Origin: a virus
IMG/VR virus record: IMGVR_UViG_3300025526_000004
Coordinates: 1-43,375 of that record
DNA length: 43,375 nt
Reading direction: 5' to 3' (one strand)
The notes under the pieces were generated by a model. It was not told the DNA's origin, searched no databases, and was given only the letters and a program-made list of their open reading frames with translations. Below, in pieces: positions 14,087 through 21,632 of this stretch; the first letter of the stretch is position 1, and the number at the start of each line of letters is the position of its first letter. The translations under genes and the position numbers were made by a program.

Positions 14087-14640
14087 CACGACACCCGCTT
14101 TGCGAGCTTGGCGCGCAGAGCCTCGGAGACACCCCAGGACTCCCAGGCGGCGAGGGTCTCCTCTAGGGTGCGTGCGGACTCGGGGTCCTGGATCAACTTG
14201 GCGGCGAACGACAGGAACTGGGAATCGTGCCCGGGGGCGAACAGCCCGCCCTTGGTGGGCTCGCCACAGTGGAGACACTGGCCGGAGGTGCCAGCGCGCG
14301 GCCTCCGAGGGGCCTTCTCGCGAACTCGCGGGGTCTCCCGGTCCTCTCGGGCGTCCAGGAACTCCCCGAGGGCTCCGAGGGCCTCCCGGCGCTTGGTCTC
14401 GCGGCGGATCGCGCAGGCCTCGGCGTCCAGGCAGGTCCAGGTCTCGGGGCTGATCACGGTATCGTAGCCGCGCTCGCCGCAGTCCAAGCATCGGTAGCCG
14501 TAGGCGCAGGGGCACGCGCACACCACCACAGTAATCCCATCGCCATTCAGGATGCCGACTGGGCACTTCGAGTGGGCACCGGATTCACAGAATCCGCAGT
14601 ACCGGGTGGATTGCTTGGTGACCTTGGTCGTGATGCTCAT
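14086..14640 (-). CDS. Multi-zinc-ribbon protein with a C-terminal PGHD domain
   Basis: The 184-residue protein has several Cys pairs: C15-G-F-C18, C26, C41-x-C43-x-C45, C51-L-D-C54, C70 and C76, enough for two zinc sites. After a basic linker (about 78-118) comes a second module: C122-L-H-C125-G-E-P-T ... P137-G-H-D followed by helices ending SEALRAKL. That module is clearly related to residues 15-80 of the plus-strand gene 42759-43238. It is likely a nucleic-acid-binding regulator or packaging accessory, though function is unknown. The start is the ATG after CGGATACCCCATC. Confidence 0.7.
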   Translation of the reverse strand: MSITTKVTKQSTRYCGFCESGAHSKCPVGILNGDGITVVVCACPCAYGYRCLDCGERGYDTVISPETWTCLDAEACAIRRETKRREALGALGEFLDAREDRETPRVREKAPRRPRAGTSGQCLHCGEPTKGGLFAPGHDSQFLSFAAKLIQDPESARTLEETLAAWESWGVSEALRAKLAKRVS

Positions 14641-14643
14641 GAT

Positions 14644-14652
14644 GGGGTATCC
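14644..14652 (-). promoter_or_regulatory. GGATACCCC start-associated motif, zinc-ribbon gene
   Basis: Minus strand CGGATACCCCATC-ATG. The Shine-Dalgarno part is weaker (CGGA) while the ACCCC part is intact. Confidence 0.65.
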
Positions 14653-14680
14653 GTTCTGGTCGGGGGTTGCTCGTAGAACT

Positions 14681-14709
14681 ATTAAACCACAGGCATGACT
14701 AGGAGTCAA
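14681..14709 (-). promoter_or_regulatory. Predicted early promoter with TGAC-N5-GTCA operator
   Basis: Minus strand TTGACT (14709-14704), 17-base spacer, TTTAAT (14686-14681). The -35 overlaps the palindrome TGACTCCTAGTCA, and TGTGG precedes the -10. It lies in the 73-base gap between the SNF2 stop and the zinc-ribbon start. Confidence 0.7.
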
Positions 14710-14713
14710 GTAC

Positions 14714-16129
14714 CTACAGGAGCGCGGTGAACTGAGCGGCCGTCAGCGCCCGCATCTGCTGGTCCGTCTTTTGCTCAAGCAGGATCCGCTTACCCGAGTC
14801 GACCGAGTCCGGGGTGACGTAGTCCAGCACCGTGACCGGGCGAGTCTGACCGATCCGGTGGATACGGCGCATCGCCTGTTCGTTCCGGCTCGGCTTGTAC
14901 GACTTCTCCACGAAGATCGCCATGTCAGCCTGAGTCAGCGTGAGACCCTCCGACACGGTCTCCAGCGAGCCTACCAGGACGTCGATCTTGCCCTGCTTGA
15001 AGTCACGAACCACAGCCCCCGAGTTGGATACACCGCCATGGATGAAGCCAGCCCGGGCACCGGTACTCTCCGCAACGCGCGCACACGCTTCTACCGTGTC
15101 GCGGTAGTGAGCCAGCACTAGTGTAGGCCTCGACCGTGATTCCAAGTCGAAGCGGAGGCGCTCCAGCTTGCCCCCGCGGGGCTCGCCCGTCCCACTCGCG
15201 AACCATCCCGACGTGGTAATACGATCCAGTAGCACGTTGCGACTGCCGATCGTCCATGTCACTACCTCTTGTCCATCTAGGGTCTCGGTGACCCACTCCT
15301 TCTTGAGTTCTCGGTACATCCGGCGCTGGTCGGCGTCCATCGGTACCGTTATCGTCTGCTCGGTGAGCGGCGGTAGGGAGCCGAGCACGTCGTCGCGCAG
15401 TCGGCGGAGGAACCTGTCGCCCAGGTTCTCACGGGCGAATTCCTGCCAGTGGTCGCAGGGGTCGTTCGCCGGGCGGTCTTTGCATGCGGGTGAGTTGAAG
15501 CACCCGATCAGGTCCCCGATCAGCTCCGTTCCGGGGACCTGGGAGAACCGGTTCACCTCGCGGATGAACCACTGGTTGAGCCACTTCTGGTACGCGCCGA
15601 ACTTGCGACCCGGCCCCGCCTCGGCGGGGTAGATCATCCGCAGGAGGGTAAACACCTCGTGCGCCCAGTTCGGCATCGGGGTCCCGGTGAGAGCCAGGAA
15701 CGCGGCCGACTGCCGGTTGATCTGGTTGGTGGCGTGGGTCCAGGTACTGCCGCGGTTCTTGACGTAGTGCGCCTCGTCGACGATCAGGGCGTCCCAGTCC
15801 TCCAGGTACTCGGGCCGGACAGTCACCCCGGTGACTTTGCCCTTCGGGTCCCGCCGGACCAGTAGCTTGTTGCCGTCACGCGCCACCAGACGCGAGTACG
15901 GGGCCTGCACGAACCCCTCGGGGTGCTTCGCCCACTTCGCCAGCTCATCGGACCAGGTGCCGGACTCCAGGATCAGTGAGGGGGCGATGACCAGTACCCG
16001 CCCGCCGTCGAACGCCTCGATCGCGGTTCGGGTCTTGCCGAGCCCGGGTTCATCCCCGAGCAGGCCCCGCCCGACCCCGCGGATCCACTCGACGGCCTCG
16101 GCCTGATGAGCCAGCAGGGGGGCGTCCAT
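14714..16129 (-). CDS. SNF2-type DEAH helicase
   Basis: The 471-residue protein is a superfamily 2 ATPase of the SNF2/SSL2 group, common in actinobacterial phage replication modules. Motif I is GDEPGLGKT at about 25-33, motif II DEAH in LIVDEAHYVKN near 116, motif III LALTGTP near 145, and C-terminal motifs with LVGSLETVSEGLTL and EQAMRRIHRIGQTRPV near 420, the SNF2 hallmark QxxxRxxRxGQ. It probably moves along duplex DNA during replication or repair. Three start codons lie in a row (GTG GTG ATG); I chose the ATG, which has GGAG five bases upstream and overlaps the previous stop as TGATG. Confidence 0.9.
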   Translation of the reverse strand: MDAPLLAHQAEAVEWIRGVGRGLLGDEPGLGKTRTAIEAFDGGRVLVIAPSLILESGTWSDELAKWAKHPEGFVQAPYSRLVARDGNKLLVRRDPKGKVTGVTVRPEYLEDWDALIVDEAHYVKNRGSTWTHATNQINRQSAAFLALTGTPMPNWAHEVFTLLRMIYPAEAGPGRKFGAYQKWLNQWFIREVNRFSQVPGTELIGDLIGCFNSPACKDRPANDPCDHWQEFARENLGDRFLRRLRDDVLGSLPPLTEQTITVPMDADQRRMYRELKKEWVTETLDGQEVVTWTIGSRNVLLDRITTSGWFASGTGEPRGGKLERLRFDLESRSRPTLVLAHYRDTVEACARVAESTGARAGFIHGGVSNSGAVVRDFKQGKIDVLVGSLETVSEGLTLTQADMAIFVEKSYKPSRNEQAMRRIHRIGQTRPVTVLDYVTPDSVDSGKRILLEQKTDQQMRALTAAQFTALL

Positions 16130-16278
16130 CACCACTCCACAGCGAACAGAAGCAGGACCACCACAACCGTGATCAGGAAGGTCGCGATGCAGGGTCCGAC
16201 CCGGTAACCGGCCGCGTAGGAGCGCCGGTAATCAGGCGAATCTTGGTTCGGGTCCCAGGGGGGCGGGGGTGTGTTCAT
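16129..16278 (-). CDS. Small membrane protein (49 aa)
   Basis: The ATG overlaps the HTH gene stop (ATGA). The first 20 residues are Pro-rich and polar, residues 21-27 carry GYRVGP, and residues 29-46 form one very hydrophobic helix (TFLITVVVVLLLF), so a single-span membrane protein. It lies between the regulator and the helicase. No family recognised. Confidence 0.6.
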   Translation of the reverse strand: MNTPPPPWDPNQDSPDYRRSYAAGYRVGPCIATFLITVVVVLLLFAVEW

Positions 16279-16526
16279 GACCCGGCCTGCTTCGCCAGCT
16301 CCTCGGCGGTGGCGTCGAGCACCGCCTCGAAGGCCTCGTGCCACTTCCCACGCGCGTACGCGGCTGACTGTCCCTGGATCGACCAGTCGAATGCCTGCTC
16401 GACCTTCTGCATCATCGGGATCGAAGGCTTGCGCCCGCCGGATCGGAGCCGCGACACGCCGGACTCGGAGATGCCGAGGAGTTCGGCCACCGCGCCGTTG
16501 GTAAGGGGTGGGTAGTTCTCTGTCAT
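16275..16526 (-). CDS. Cro/CI-like HTH regulator
   Basis: The 83-residue protein has an XRE-type helix-turn-helix from about residue 8 to 45: NGAVAELLGISESGVSRLRSGGRKPS, with ISESGVSRLR as the recognition helix. The rest is helical and could dimerise. It is the first gene of the early minus-strand cluster. Its promoter puts the predicted start site within one or two bases of the ATG, so the mRNA is leaderless or nearly so, as for many phage repressors. A palindrome TGAC-N5-GTCA over its own -35 suggests autoregulation. With no integrase present, it more likely times lytic expression than maintains lysogeny. Confidence 0.8.
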   Translation of the reverse strand: MTENYPPLTNGAVAELLGISESGVSRLRSGGRKPSIPMMQKVEQAFDWSIQGQSAAYARGKWHEAFEAVLDATAEELAKQAGS

Positions 16527-16533
16527 AGGGGTA

Positions 16534-16562
16534 ATTCTACCACACCCTTGACGATCTGTCAC
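16534..16562 (-). promoter_or_regulatory. Promoter of the HTH gene with operator
   Basis: Minus strand GTGACA (16562-16557), 17-base spacer with TGTGG at its end, TAGAAT (16539-16534). TGAC-AGATC-GTCA is palindromic and overlaps the -35. A start about 7 bases past the -10 would fall at 16527, directly before the ATG at 16526. Confidence 0.7.
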
Positions 16563-16576
16563 GTAGTTGGACAAGC

Positions 16577-16612
16577 CGAGGGGGCCGACCCCGCCGCGAG
16601 CCGACCCCCTCG
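16577..16612 (-). terminator. Terminator-like hairpin after the lysis genes
   Basis: CGAGGGGG and CCCCCTCG form an 8-pair stem around a 20-base loop, just past the holin stop (16625) and before the HTH promoter. It separates late from early transcription. No strong U-tract is visible. Confidence 0.5.
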
Positions 16613-16624
16613 TACCTCCGACCC

Positions 16625-17329
16625 CTACCGCCGGAGGGTTCCGTCCTGCCGCTGGTGGCCGGACCAGAACACCGCCACCAGGGAGGAGAGGGAGGACAGA
16701 CCGAGGGAAACGGCCGTCAGGATCGTGGCGTTGACGTCCTCACCGTACACGCCGAGCAGGACCAGGGCGGGCGAAACGGTGAATGCCGCGGTGTAGATCG
16801 CACCTCGTAGGACGGACCAGACGTCCTGGCCCTTGAGGTTGACCAGCGAAGTGATCGACGCGAGGAACTGGAGCGCCGCACCCGCGATGATCAGGACCTG
16901 CTCCCACACGGCCTCGGTGCCGTAGCCGAACAGGATCAGGATCGGAGCGAGCGAGCCCAGGAACACCTGGATCTGCTGGCGGCGCTCGGTGGTGAACCAC
17001 TGGGTGAAGCTGGACATGGGGGACCTCCGGAAGGTCTCGGGGGGCGTGAGTTCGCGCCCCAGGTTGCGTTCGGTATGAAGGATCGCGATCTTGCCGACCA
17101 GGGATGCGCCGATCAGGCTGAGGACCACCACGCGGACCGCCTCCCCGACCCCCCCATCGAACACCACCGCGGAGATGATGAGCAGGAGCAGAAGCACCAT
17201 GCCCAGAGCATACGAGAAAACCGTCCACCCCAGTGGGTGCCGGTACCAGGGAGTCCAGACCCCGAAGTCCACCGCGAAGGTGAAGGCCAGGACCCCGCAT
17301 GCGATCATAAGGACTTCCGACAGGTTCAT
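16625..17329 (-). CDS. Membrane protein-holin fusion (234 aa) with internal start
   Basis: Residues 1-85 hold about three membrane helices (MIACGVLAFTFAV, ALGMVLLLLLIISAVV, VVVLSLIGASLVG). Residues 105-234 form a separate module with four hydrophobic segments and a polar basic end, the layout of an actinophage holin that permeabilises the membrane so the endolysin can act. At Met105 (ATG at 17017) a strong CCGGAGG stands six bases upstream, so the second module is probably also made alone as a 130-residue holin. In other phages these modules are often separate genes. The full-length start overlaps the upstream stop (TGATG). The two products might act as holin and regulator. Confidence 0.75.
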   Translation of the reverse strand: MNLSEVLMIACGVLAFTFAVDFGVWTPWYRHPLGWTVFSYALGMVLLLLLIISAVVFDGGVGEAVRVVVLSLIGASLVGKIAILHTERNLGRELTPPETFRRSPMSSFTQWFTTERRQQIQVFLGSLAPILILFGYGTEAVWEQVLIIAGAALQFLASITSLVNLKGQDVWSVLRGAIYTAAFTVSPALVLLGVYGEDVNATILTAVSLGLSSLSSLVAVFWSGHQRQDGTLRR

Positions 17330-17502
17330 CAGGGGGAGCCTCTCATGATGGACAGCAGCTTATCGGTGTAGTGGTTTTCGAGTCGGTGGTGCCGGATCTG
17401 CTCGAACACCCGGGACGCCTCGTCCGCCACCTTCGAGGTTACCACGGCCGATTCGCGGGTCTCGGTAAGCGCCTCGCGCGCTTCTTTCTTAGGGTCAGTC
17501 AT
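17329..17502 (-). CDS. Small helical protein in the lysis cassette (57 aa)
   Basis: Fifty-seven codons joined to both neighbours by TGATG overlaps. The product is hydrophilic, nearly all helix, with an acidic/basic first half (DPKKEAREALTETRES) and a His/Arg-rich second half (IRHHRLENHYTDK). No membrane segment. It may be a holin partner or a structural helper; unknown. Confidence 0.65.
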   Translation of the reverse strand: MTDPKKEAREALTETRESAVVTSKVADEASRVFEQIRHHRLENHYTDKLLSIMRGSP

Positions 17503-17903
17503 CAGGGCCCCTTCCCTGCCGCTTCATCGACCGCGCGGAGCATCTGGAGTGCGGCCTTGCCGACTTCTACCGACTCCGCCAGTCGCTCGGTGGCGAGGTC
17601 AGCCCTGTCCTTCTCTTCCAGTCTACTCTGGCGGTAGTAGTCGCGCGACTGTTCCATCTCCGCGTATCTCCGGGCATCCAGCTCACGGATCGCGGAGTAG
17701 AACTCCTCCTGGGACTGCAGGCGGTTCTCGTAGTAGTTCTTCTGATCTTCGAGTCGCTTTTCGAAGATCGCCGTGGCCGGGCCGGTGAACTGGATCTTCC
17801 CGCTCGCGAGCGCATACAGCCAGGGGGCAGGTGATAGGCCGAGACCGGTGACGATCGCAACCAACACCTGCCACCACTGGAGGTCCGCGAGGTCGAGGAT
17901 CAT
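17502..17903 (-). CDS. Membrane-anchored coiled-coil lysis protein (133 aa)
   Basis: After ILDLADLQ there is one hydrophobic span (about residues 10-33, ending near WLYALASGK), followed by a long charged coiled coil (about 45-125: EKRLEDQKNYYENRLQSQEE and RDYYRQSRLEEKDR). The start ATG overlaps the endolysin stop as ATGA. A single span with a long periplasmic or cytoplasmic coil resembles small accessory holins or spanin-like proteins of Gram-positive phages. The exact role is not known. Confidence 0.65.
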   Translation of the reverse strand: MILDLADLQWWQVLVAIVTGLGLSPAPWLYALASGKIQFTGPATAIFEKRLEDQKNYYENRLQSQEEFYSAIRELDARRYAEMEQSRDYYRQSRLEEKDRADLATERLAESVEVGKAALQMLRAVDEAAGKGP

Positions 17904-18670
17904 CGGAGCCCGGGGATCACCTTCATCAGTCGGTCGGCCGCGGTCTGCGTCTGCAGGACCAGGTGACCGTCCTCCGCGAAATCCCACTCCGAGTTGGGAC
18001 CCACGAACGTGGCCTTGAGGGACCCGTCCGGGTTCTTCGTGACCGCGTACAGGCCACCCTTGCGCGCCCCGGCCTTACCCGGGACCTCGACGAATTCGAG
18101 CATCTCGTCCTCCTCGGACGTATAGTTGGTGATGGGTTCGGGCTTCCCGGCGAGGTCGGCAAGCTCGGGGTGGCCGGAGAGGAACTCCGCCCACGGGTCG
18201 CGGCCGTCCCACCGGATGTGCCACGGCTCGTTGAAGTTGTAGTACCCGTCCGGGTAGAACCCGAACCGAGGGGCGTTCTTCCGGATCCACTCGGACCGCT
18301 CGTTGCGGTACCGGGTGACCCCCGCGTCGACCCCGGAGTCCCGGATGTCGAGGGCGCGGCCGTCGCCATGGTTCGAGGTGCCGGGCTGGGCCACGGTACC
18401 CCCGCCGCTGATTCGGGCGTACTGGATGCCGTTCCACCAACGGTAGTCGTAGACGTGCCGTCCGCCGACCTCCCAGATCGGCACGTACCGGTCCAGGAAG
18501 ATCGCCTTCTGCTCCTCGTAAGACCGGTACCCGGAGAACACGTGCAGGGTGACCAGGTTACCCGCGGAGTCACGGAACCCCACCGCGTCGAATGCCGCCT
18601 TGAGTTCCATGAACGCGCCCGCCACAGCGGGGGCGACCGGCCACCCGTCGACACGGACCAGAGTTACCAC
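17900..18670 (-). CDS. Endolysin, M15 D-Ala-D-Ala carboxypeptidase type
   Basis: The 256-residue protein has an N-terminal VanY/M15 zinc peptidase domain that would cut the peptide stems of host peptidoglycan. Motifs: SGYRSYEEQ at 46-54, zinc ligands H101 and D108 in SNHGDGRALD, catalytic E148 and zinc ligand H151 in EPWHIRW. The C-terminal 80 residues after an acidic linker (SEEDEM) form a small beta domain, probably for wall binding. There is no signal peptide, so it depends on the holin. It starts with GTG, overlapping the upstream gene by 7 bases. I see no second catalytic domain, unlike many multi-domain actinophage lysins. Confidence 0.9.
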   Translation of the reverse strand: MVTLVRVDGWPVAPAVAGAFMELKAAFDAVGFRDSAGNLVTLHVFSGYRSYEEQKAIFLDRYVPIWEVGGRHVYDYRWWNGIQYARISGGGTVAQPGTSNHGDGRALDIRDSGVDAGVTRYRNERSEWIRKNAPRFGFYPDGYYNFNEPWHIRWDGRDPWAEFLSGHPELADLAGKPEPITNYTSEEDEMLEFVEVPGKAGARKGGLYAVTKNPDGSLKATFVGPNSEWDFAEDGHLVLQTQTAADRLMKVIPGLR

Positions 18671-18900
18671 GATAGCTCCTCCTCGGTCCCTTCGTTGACT
18701 GCGTCGACGATCCTCTGCCAGGCCGGGTCCACCCCGGCGTTCCAGACCGTCTTATCCACCCGAGCGACCCCCAGCCCCTGGAAGGGAGTTCCGGAGCTGA
18801 GCCACTCGAACTGCTCGACCGCCGCCTCCTCGGAGAGGGCGTCGACCGTGATCTGGGTGCCCGAGGTCTCGGACGCCAGAGTCAGCTTGAACCTAGCCAT
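18664..18900 (-). CDS. Hypothetical small protein (78 aa)
   Basis: No family recognised. The 78 residues suggest a compact alpha/beta fold: strand FKLTLAS, strand QITVDALS, helix EEAAVEQFEWLS, strand GVARVDK, helix PAWQRIVDAVNE, with a Glu-rich end. The pattern resembles small tail-tip or host-binding accessory proteins. It is packed between the FN3 tail protein and the endolysin. Confidence 0.6.
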   Translation of the reverse strand: MARFKLTLASETSGTQITVDALSEEAAVEQFEWLSSGTPFQGLGVARVDKTVWNAGVDPAWQRIVDAVNEGTEEELSW

Positions 18901-18909
18901 TGTAACTCC

Positions 18910-20868
18910 TTAACCCGCCGGTTCCCACGCCGACCCGTCGGAGATGAGCACCACGACGGGACGCCAGGAGGTCCCGTCCGACTCGAACACTTCGCAGGGG
19001 GTCCAGGTGGTGCCATCCGAGTAGTACGCCCCCGAGAGGGTCCGCTCGACTAGCTCTGCGCTCGGGGCCGAGTTGCCCTGGGAGTTGGTGGCGAGCACCC
19101 GGTATCGGTACTCCGTGCCCGGGGTCAGCCCCGTGTCTGTGAAGGTAAGCGCTGTGCCGGTGTAGACCCCCACCCAGGAGGTGCCGTTCCAGCGCTGGAG
19201 CGTGTACCCGGTGATCGCCGCGCCGCCGTTGTCGGACGGTGCCGTCCAGGACAGCTTCATGGACGTAGGGAGAACGTCGGAGGACACCAGGCCGGTGGGG
19301 GCCGCGGGGACGTCCGGAACGCGGAAGGAGGCGATCGGGGACCACTCCGAGACCCCCTGGGAGTTCTCGGCCCGGACCCGCAGGTAGTAGTAGGTCCCGC
19401 GAACGCCCGTGACCGAGTGGGACAGCGCCGTGCCCTTGCTCGTGATCGGAGCGGACGAGACCCCGCCCGAGGTGTTGGCGATCTGGATTTCGTAATCTGT
19501 GATCGCCGCCCCACCGTTCGCTGGAGCAGTCCAGTTGAACGCCAGAGCCGTGGGGGCGGTGAAGGACGTGGTCGGGGTCGCCGGAATTGTCGGTACGTCC
19601 GGGACCGCGTATGAGTCGGTGGCGCTCCAGTTCGACCAGCCCTGGGAGTTCTGGGCCCGGAGCCGGTAGTAGTAGGTGACACCCCGAGTGCGGCCGGTCC
19701 GCGAGTACGACAGCGCGGTGCCGGAGTAGATCGTGACTGTATCGGAGAAGGACGCGTTGGTCGCCTCCTGCAGTTCGTACCCGGTGATCGTGGCCCCGCC
19801 GTTGGCCGGTGCCGTCCAGGACAGATCCAGGGTCGTAGGGGCGACGAACGCCACCGAGGGGTTAGGGGCGCTCGGCACGTTGGGGACCAGTACCCCGGCG
19901 CTGGCCGCGGACCAGGCACCCCAGCCCTGCGCGGACCGTGCCCGGGCCCGGAAGTAGTAGGTCACCCCATAGCTCAGCCCGGTGTGGGAGAAGCTGAGGG
20001 CGGTGCCCGCCGACGACACCACCGACCCTGCCGTGAAGGTCGAGTTGGTGGCCCGCTCCACCTGGTACTCCTGGATGGAGGATCCGTTGGTCGGGGCCGC
20101 GGTCCAGGAGGTGTCGATCGTGCTGGGTGCAACGAACGTCCCCGAGGGTACGCCAGGAGCCCCGGGGATACCGCTCATGGTGGTGCCCGACCGGGTCTCC
20201 GTCCAGGGACCCCAGCCCGGGGAGGTGCGGGCCCGCGCCCGGGCGTAGTAGGTCTTGCTGGGGTCCAGGCCAGTGAAGGTGTAGGAACGGAGGGTCTCAC
20301 CGCGGGGAGCCGACACCTCGTTCTTGAACGCCGAGTCGGTGGCGAGCTGGATCTGGTACTCCAGGATGGGCGACCCGTTGCCGTCCGCCGACCCCCAAGA
20401 GTACGCCAGCGAGGTGGCGGTGACCGTCCCGAGAGTGATCGATGACGGGGCGTCCGGGAGCCGGTGCTGGTCCTGAGAGACCGTGTACGGGCCCACCGTG
20501 GCCGACCCGAAGATCGACGAGGTCGAGACCGCACCCTCCAGGGTGAACTCGATCGTGCCGACTGCGTCATGCGACATCCAGGCGGTGTCCCACACCCCGA
20601 CGTTGTGGTACGACGCGCCATCCCGGAAATCGAACACCCCCGCGGGGGTGTTGCCGGACTTCCACGCGGCCCCGTTGAAGTTGACCTGGTACGGGAACTC
20701 CCCGAGGGCGTAGGTCAGGGTCGAGCCGTCGAGGTTGTCGACGCGCAGGGATACGCGCCACTGGGAGCTGTTGTCCGACTCGTTGTACCCGATCCGGGCG
20801 TACGCCAGGCGGAGCGCGAACCTCGGTCGGCCCGAGAAGGGGGTGGACTGCTCACCGGAGGTTGCCAT
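18910..20868 (-). CDS. Tail protein with five fibronectin type III domains
   Basis: The 652-residue protein begins with a unique beta-rich domain (about 1-140) and then has five FN3 modules starting near 142, 235, 330, 425 and 518, each with a P-x-x-P linker, a W in LSWTAPxNGG, and a YYxRxRAxxSQGW strand. The C-terminal 40 residues hold three short SDGTxWxP repeats. FN3 modules in phage tails give weak carbohydrate binding and probably hold the virion on the cell surface. The near-identical NGGAAITGY segments suggest recent internal duplication. It is the second gene after the receptor-binding fusion, so a tail-tip or fibre role is likely. Confidence 0.85.
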   Translation of the reverse strand: MATSGEQSTPFSGRPRFALRLAYARIGYNESDNSSQWRVSLRVDNLDGSTLTYALGEFPYQVNFNGAAWKSGNTPAGVFDFRDGASYHNVGVWDTAWMSHDAVGTIEFTLEGAVSTSSIFGSATVGPYTVSQDQHRLPDAPSSITLGTVTATSLAYSWGSADGNGSPILEYQIQLATDSAFKNEVSAPRGETLRSYTFTGLDPSKTYYARARARTSPGWGPWTETRSGTTMSGIPGAPGVPSGTFVAPSTIDTSWTAAPTNGSSIQEYQVERATNSTFTAGSVVSSAGTALSFSHTGLSYGVTYYFRARARSAQGWGAWSAASAGVLVPNVPSAPNPSVAFVAPTTLDLSWTAPANGGATITGYELQEATNASFSDTVTIYSGTALSYSRTGRTRGVTYYYRLRAQNSQGWSNWSATDSYAVPDVPTIPATPTTSFTAPTALAFNWTAPANGGAAITDYEIQIANTSGGVSSAPITSKGTALSHSVTGVRGTYYYLRVRAENSQGVSEWSPIASFRVPDVPAAPTGLVSSDVLPTSMKLSWTAPSDNGGAAITGYTLQRWNGTSWVGVYTGTALTFTDTGLTPGTEYRYRVLATNSQGNSAPSAELVERTLSGAYYSDGTTWTPCEVFESDGTSWRPVVVLISDGSAWEPAG

Positions 20869-20871
20869 CAG

Positions 20872-21576
20872 TCACCGCCTTAGGGGGGTCTTGATCCAGA
20901 TCCGGCCCGCGGAGTGTCCGGGGTCGGTGGACTGCGGGAAGATACCCAGCGCGTTGAGCGCCGCCACCCGCGTGGTCGCTCCGGTGCCGCCCTTCGACAG
21001 GGGGACCACGCCGGATAGGTTCGCCGCGTCCAGCAGGTTCGACCAGGCCGACCCGTTCCACAGGTCGATCATCTTGGTGCTGGTGTTGATCGCGAGCGCC
21101 GGGATCCCGGAGACACCGGCCGGTCGGTCGGCCACGTTGGTGTAGTCGAAGACCCGGAGACCGATCCGGGGCTTGCGGAGCGTGATCATCCCGGAGGTGA
21201 TCGCCGCCGTACCGGCCGAGACCGCGACCGTGGCGATCAGTACCTCCCAGGTGGTGTCATTCTGGGTGACGGCCGTCGACCCCGACTTAACCACCGCGGT
21301 GACCGTGTTGGCCGTCTGGTCCAGCCGGAGCACCACGCCGTCCGTGCGAGTGCCGGACGCCGGAGCCGCCTCGATCGCCAGGTTCTTGGTCGCGGTGTTC
21401 TCGTAGTAAACACCGCGGATCAGCGCCGTACCCGCGGCCACGTTCACGCTCATACCGGAGCCCGCGGTGACCGCCAGCCCGGTTGCGATGCCGGAGCCCG
21501 CCAGCAGGGACGCCCAGTTGGCGAACTGGGTCTCGTTGGTCTCGACCCCGTAGAACGGGTATGCGTTCTCGGCCAT
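20872..21576 (-). CDS. Tail fibre/baseplate accessory protein (234 aa)
   Basis: The first 150 residues look like the domain found at the upper end of many actinophage fibres: FANWASLLAGSGIATG, then VNVAAGTALIRGVYYENT with several small beta repeats. From about 190 it has SGVVPLSKGGTGATT followed by ALNALG, a motif common in phage tail fibres just before a C-terminal head or another module. The end is short (WIKTPLRR), so this may be an adapter. A predicted late promoter lies just upstream. Confidence 0.75.
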   Translation of the reverse strand: MAENAYPFYGVETNETQFANWASLLAGSGIATGLAVTAGSGMSVNVAAGTALIRGVYYENTATKNLAIEAAPASGTRTDGVVLRLDQTANTVTAVVKSGSTAVTQNDTTWEVLIATVAVSAGTAAITSGMITLRKPRIGLRVFDYTNVADRPAGVSGIPALAINTSTKMIDLWNGSAWSNLLDAANLSGVVPLSKGGTGATTRVAALNALGIFPQSTDPGHSAGRIWIKTPLRR

Positions 21577-21599
21577 GGCCGCTCCTATCGTCAGGGCTT

Positions 21600-21608
21600 A
21601 TTTTACCA
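21600..21608 (-). promoter_or_regulatory. Candidate late promoter, extended -10 TGG-TAAAAT
   Basis: Minus strand ATGGTAAAAT in the only gap among the tail-tip genes (21577-21632). It matches the TGGTANANT elements before scaffold, portal and terminase. Confidence 0.45.
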
Positions 21609-21632
21609 TCCGACCCTTGATGGGGCCGGGAG

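Noticed and set aside
16275-16526. Lysogeny repressor
   Set aside because: No integrase, excisionase, partition gene or divergent cro-like partner is visible; regulator of lytic timing is the safer call.
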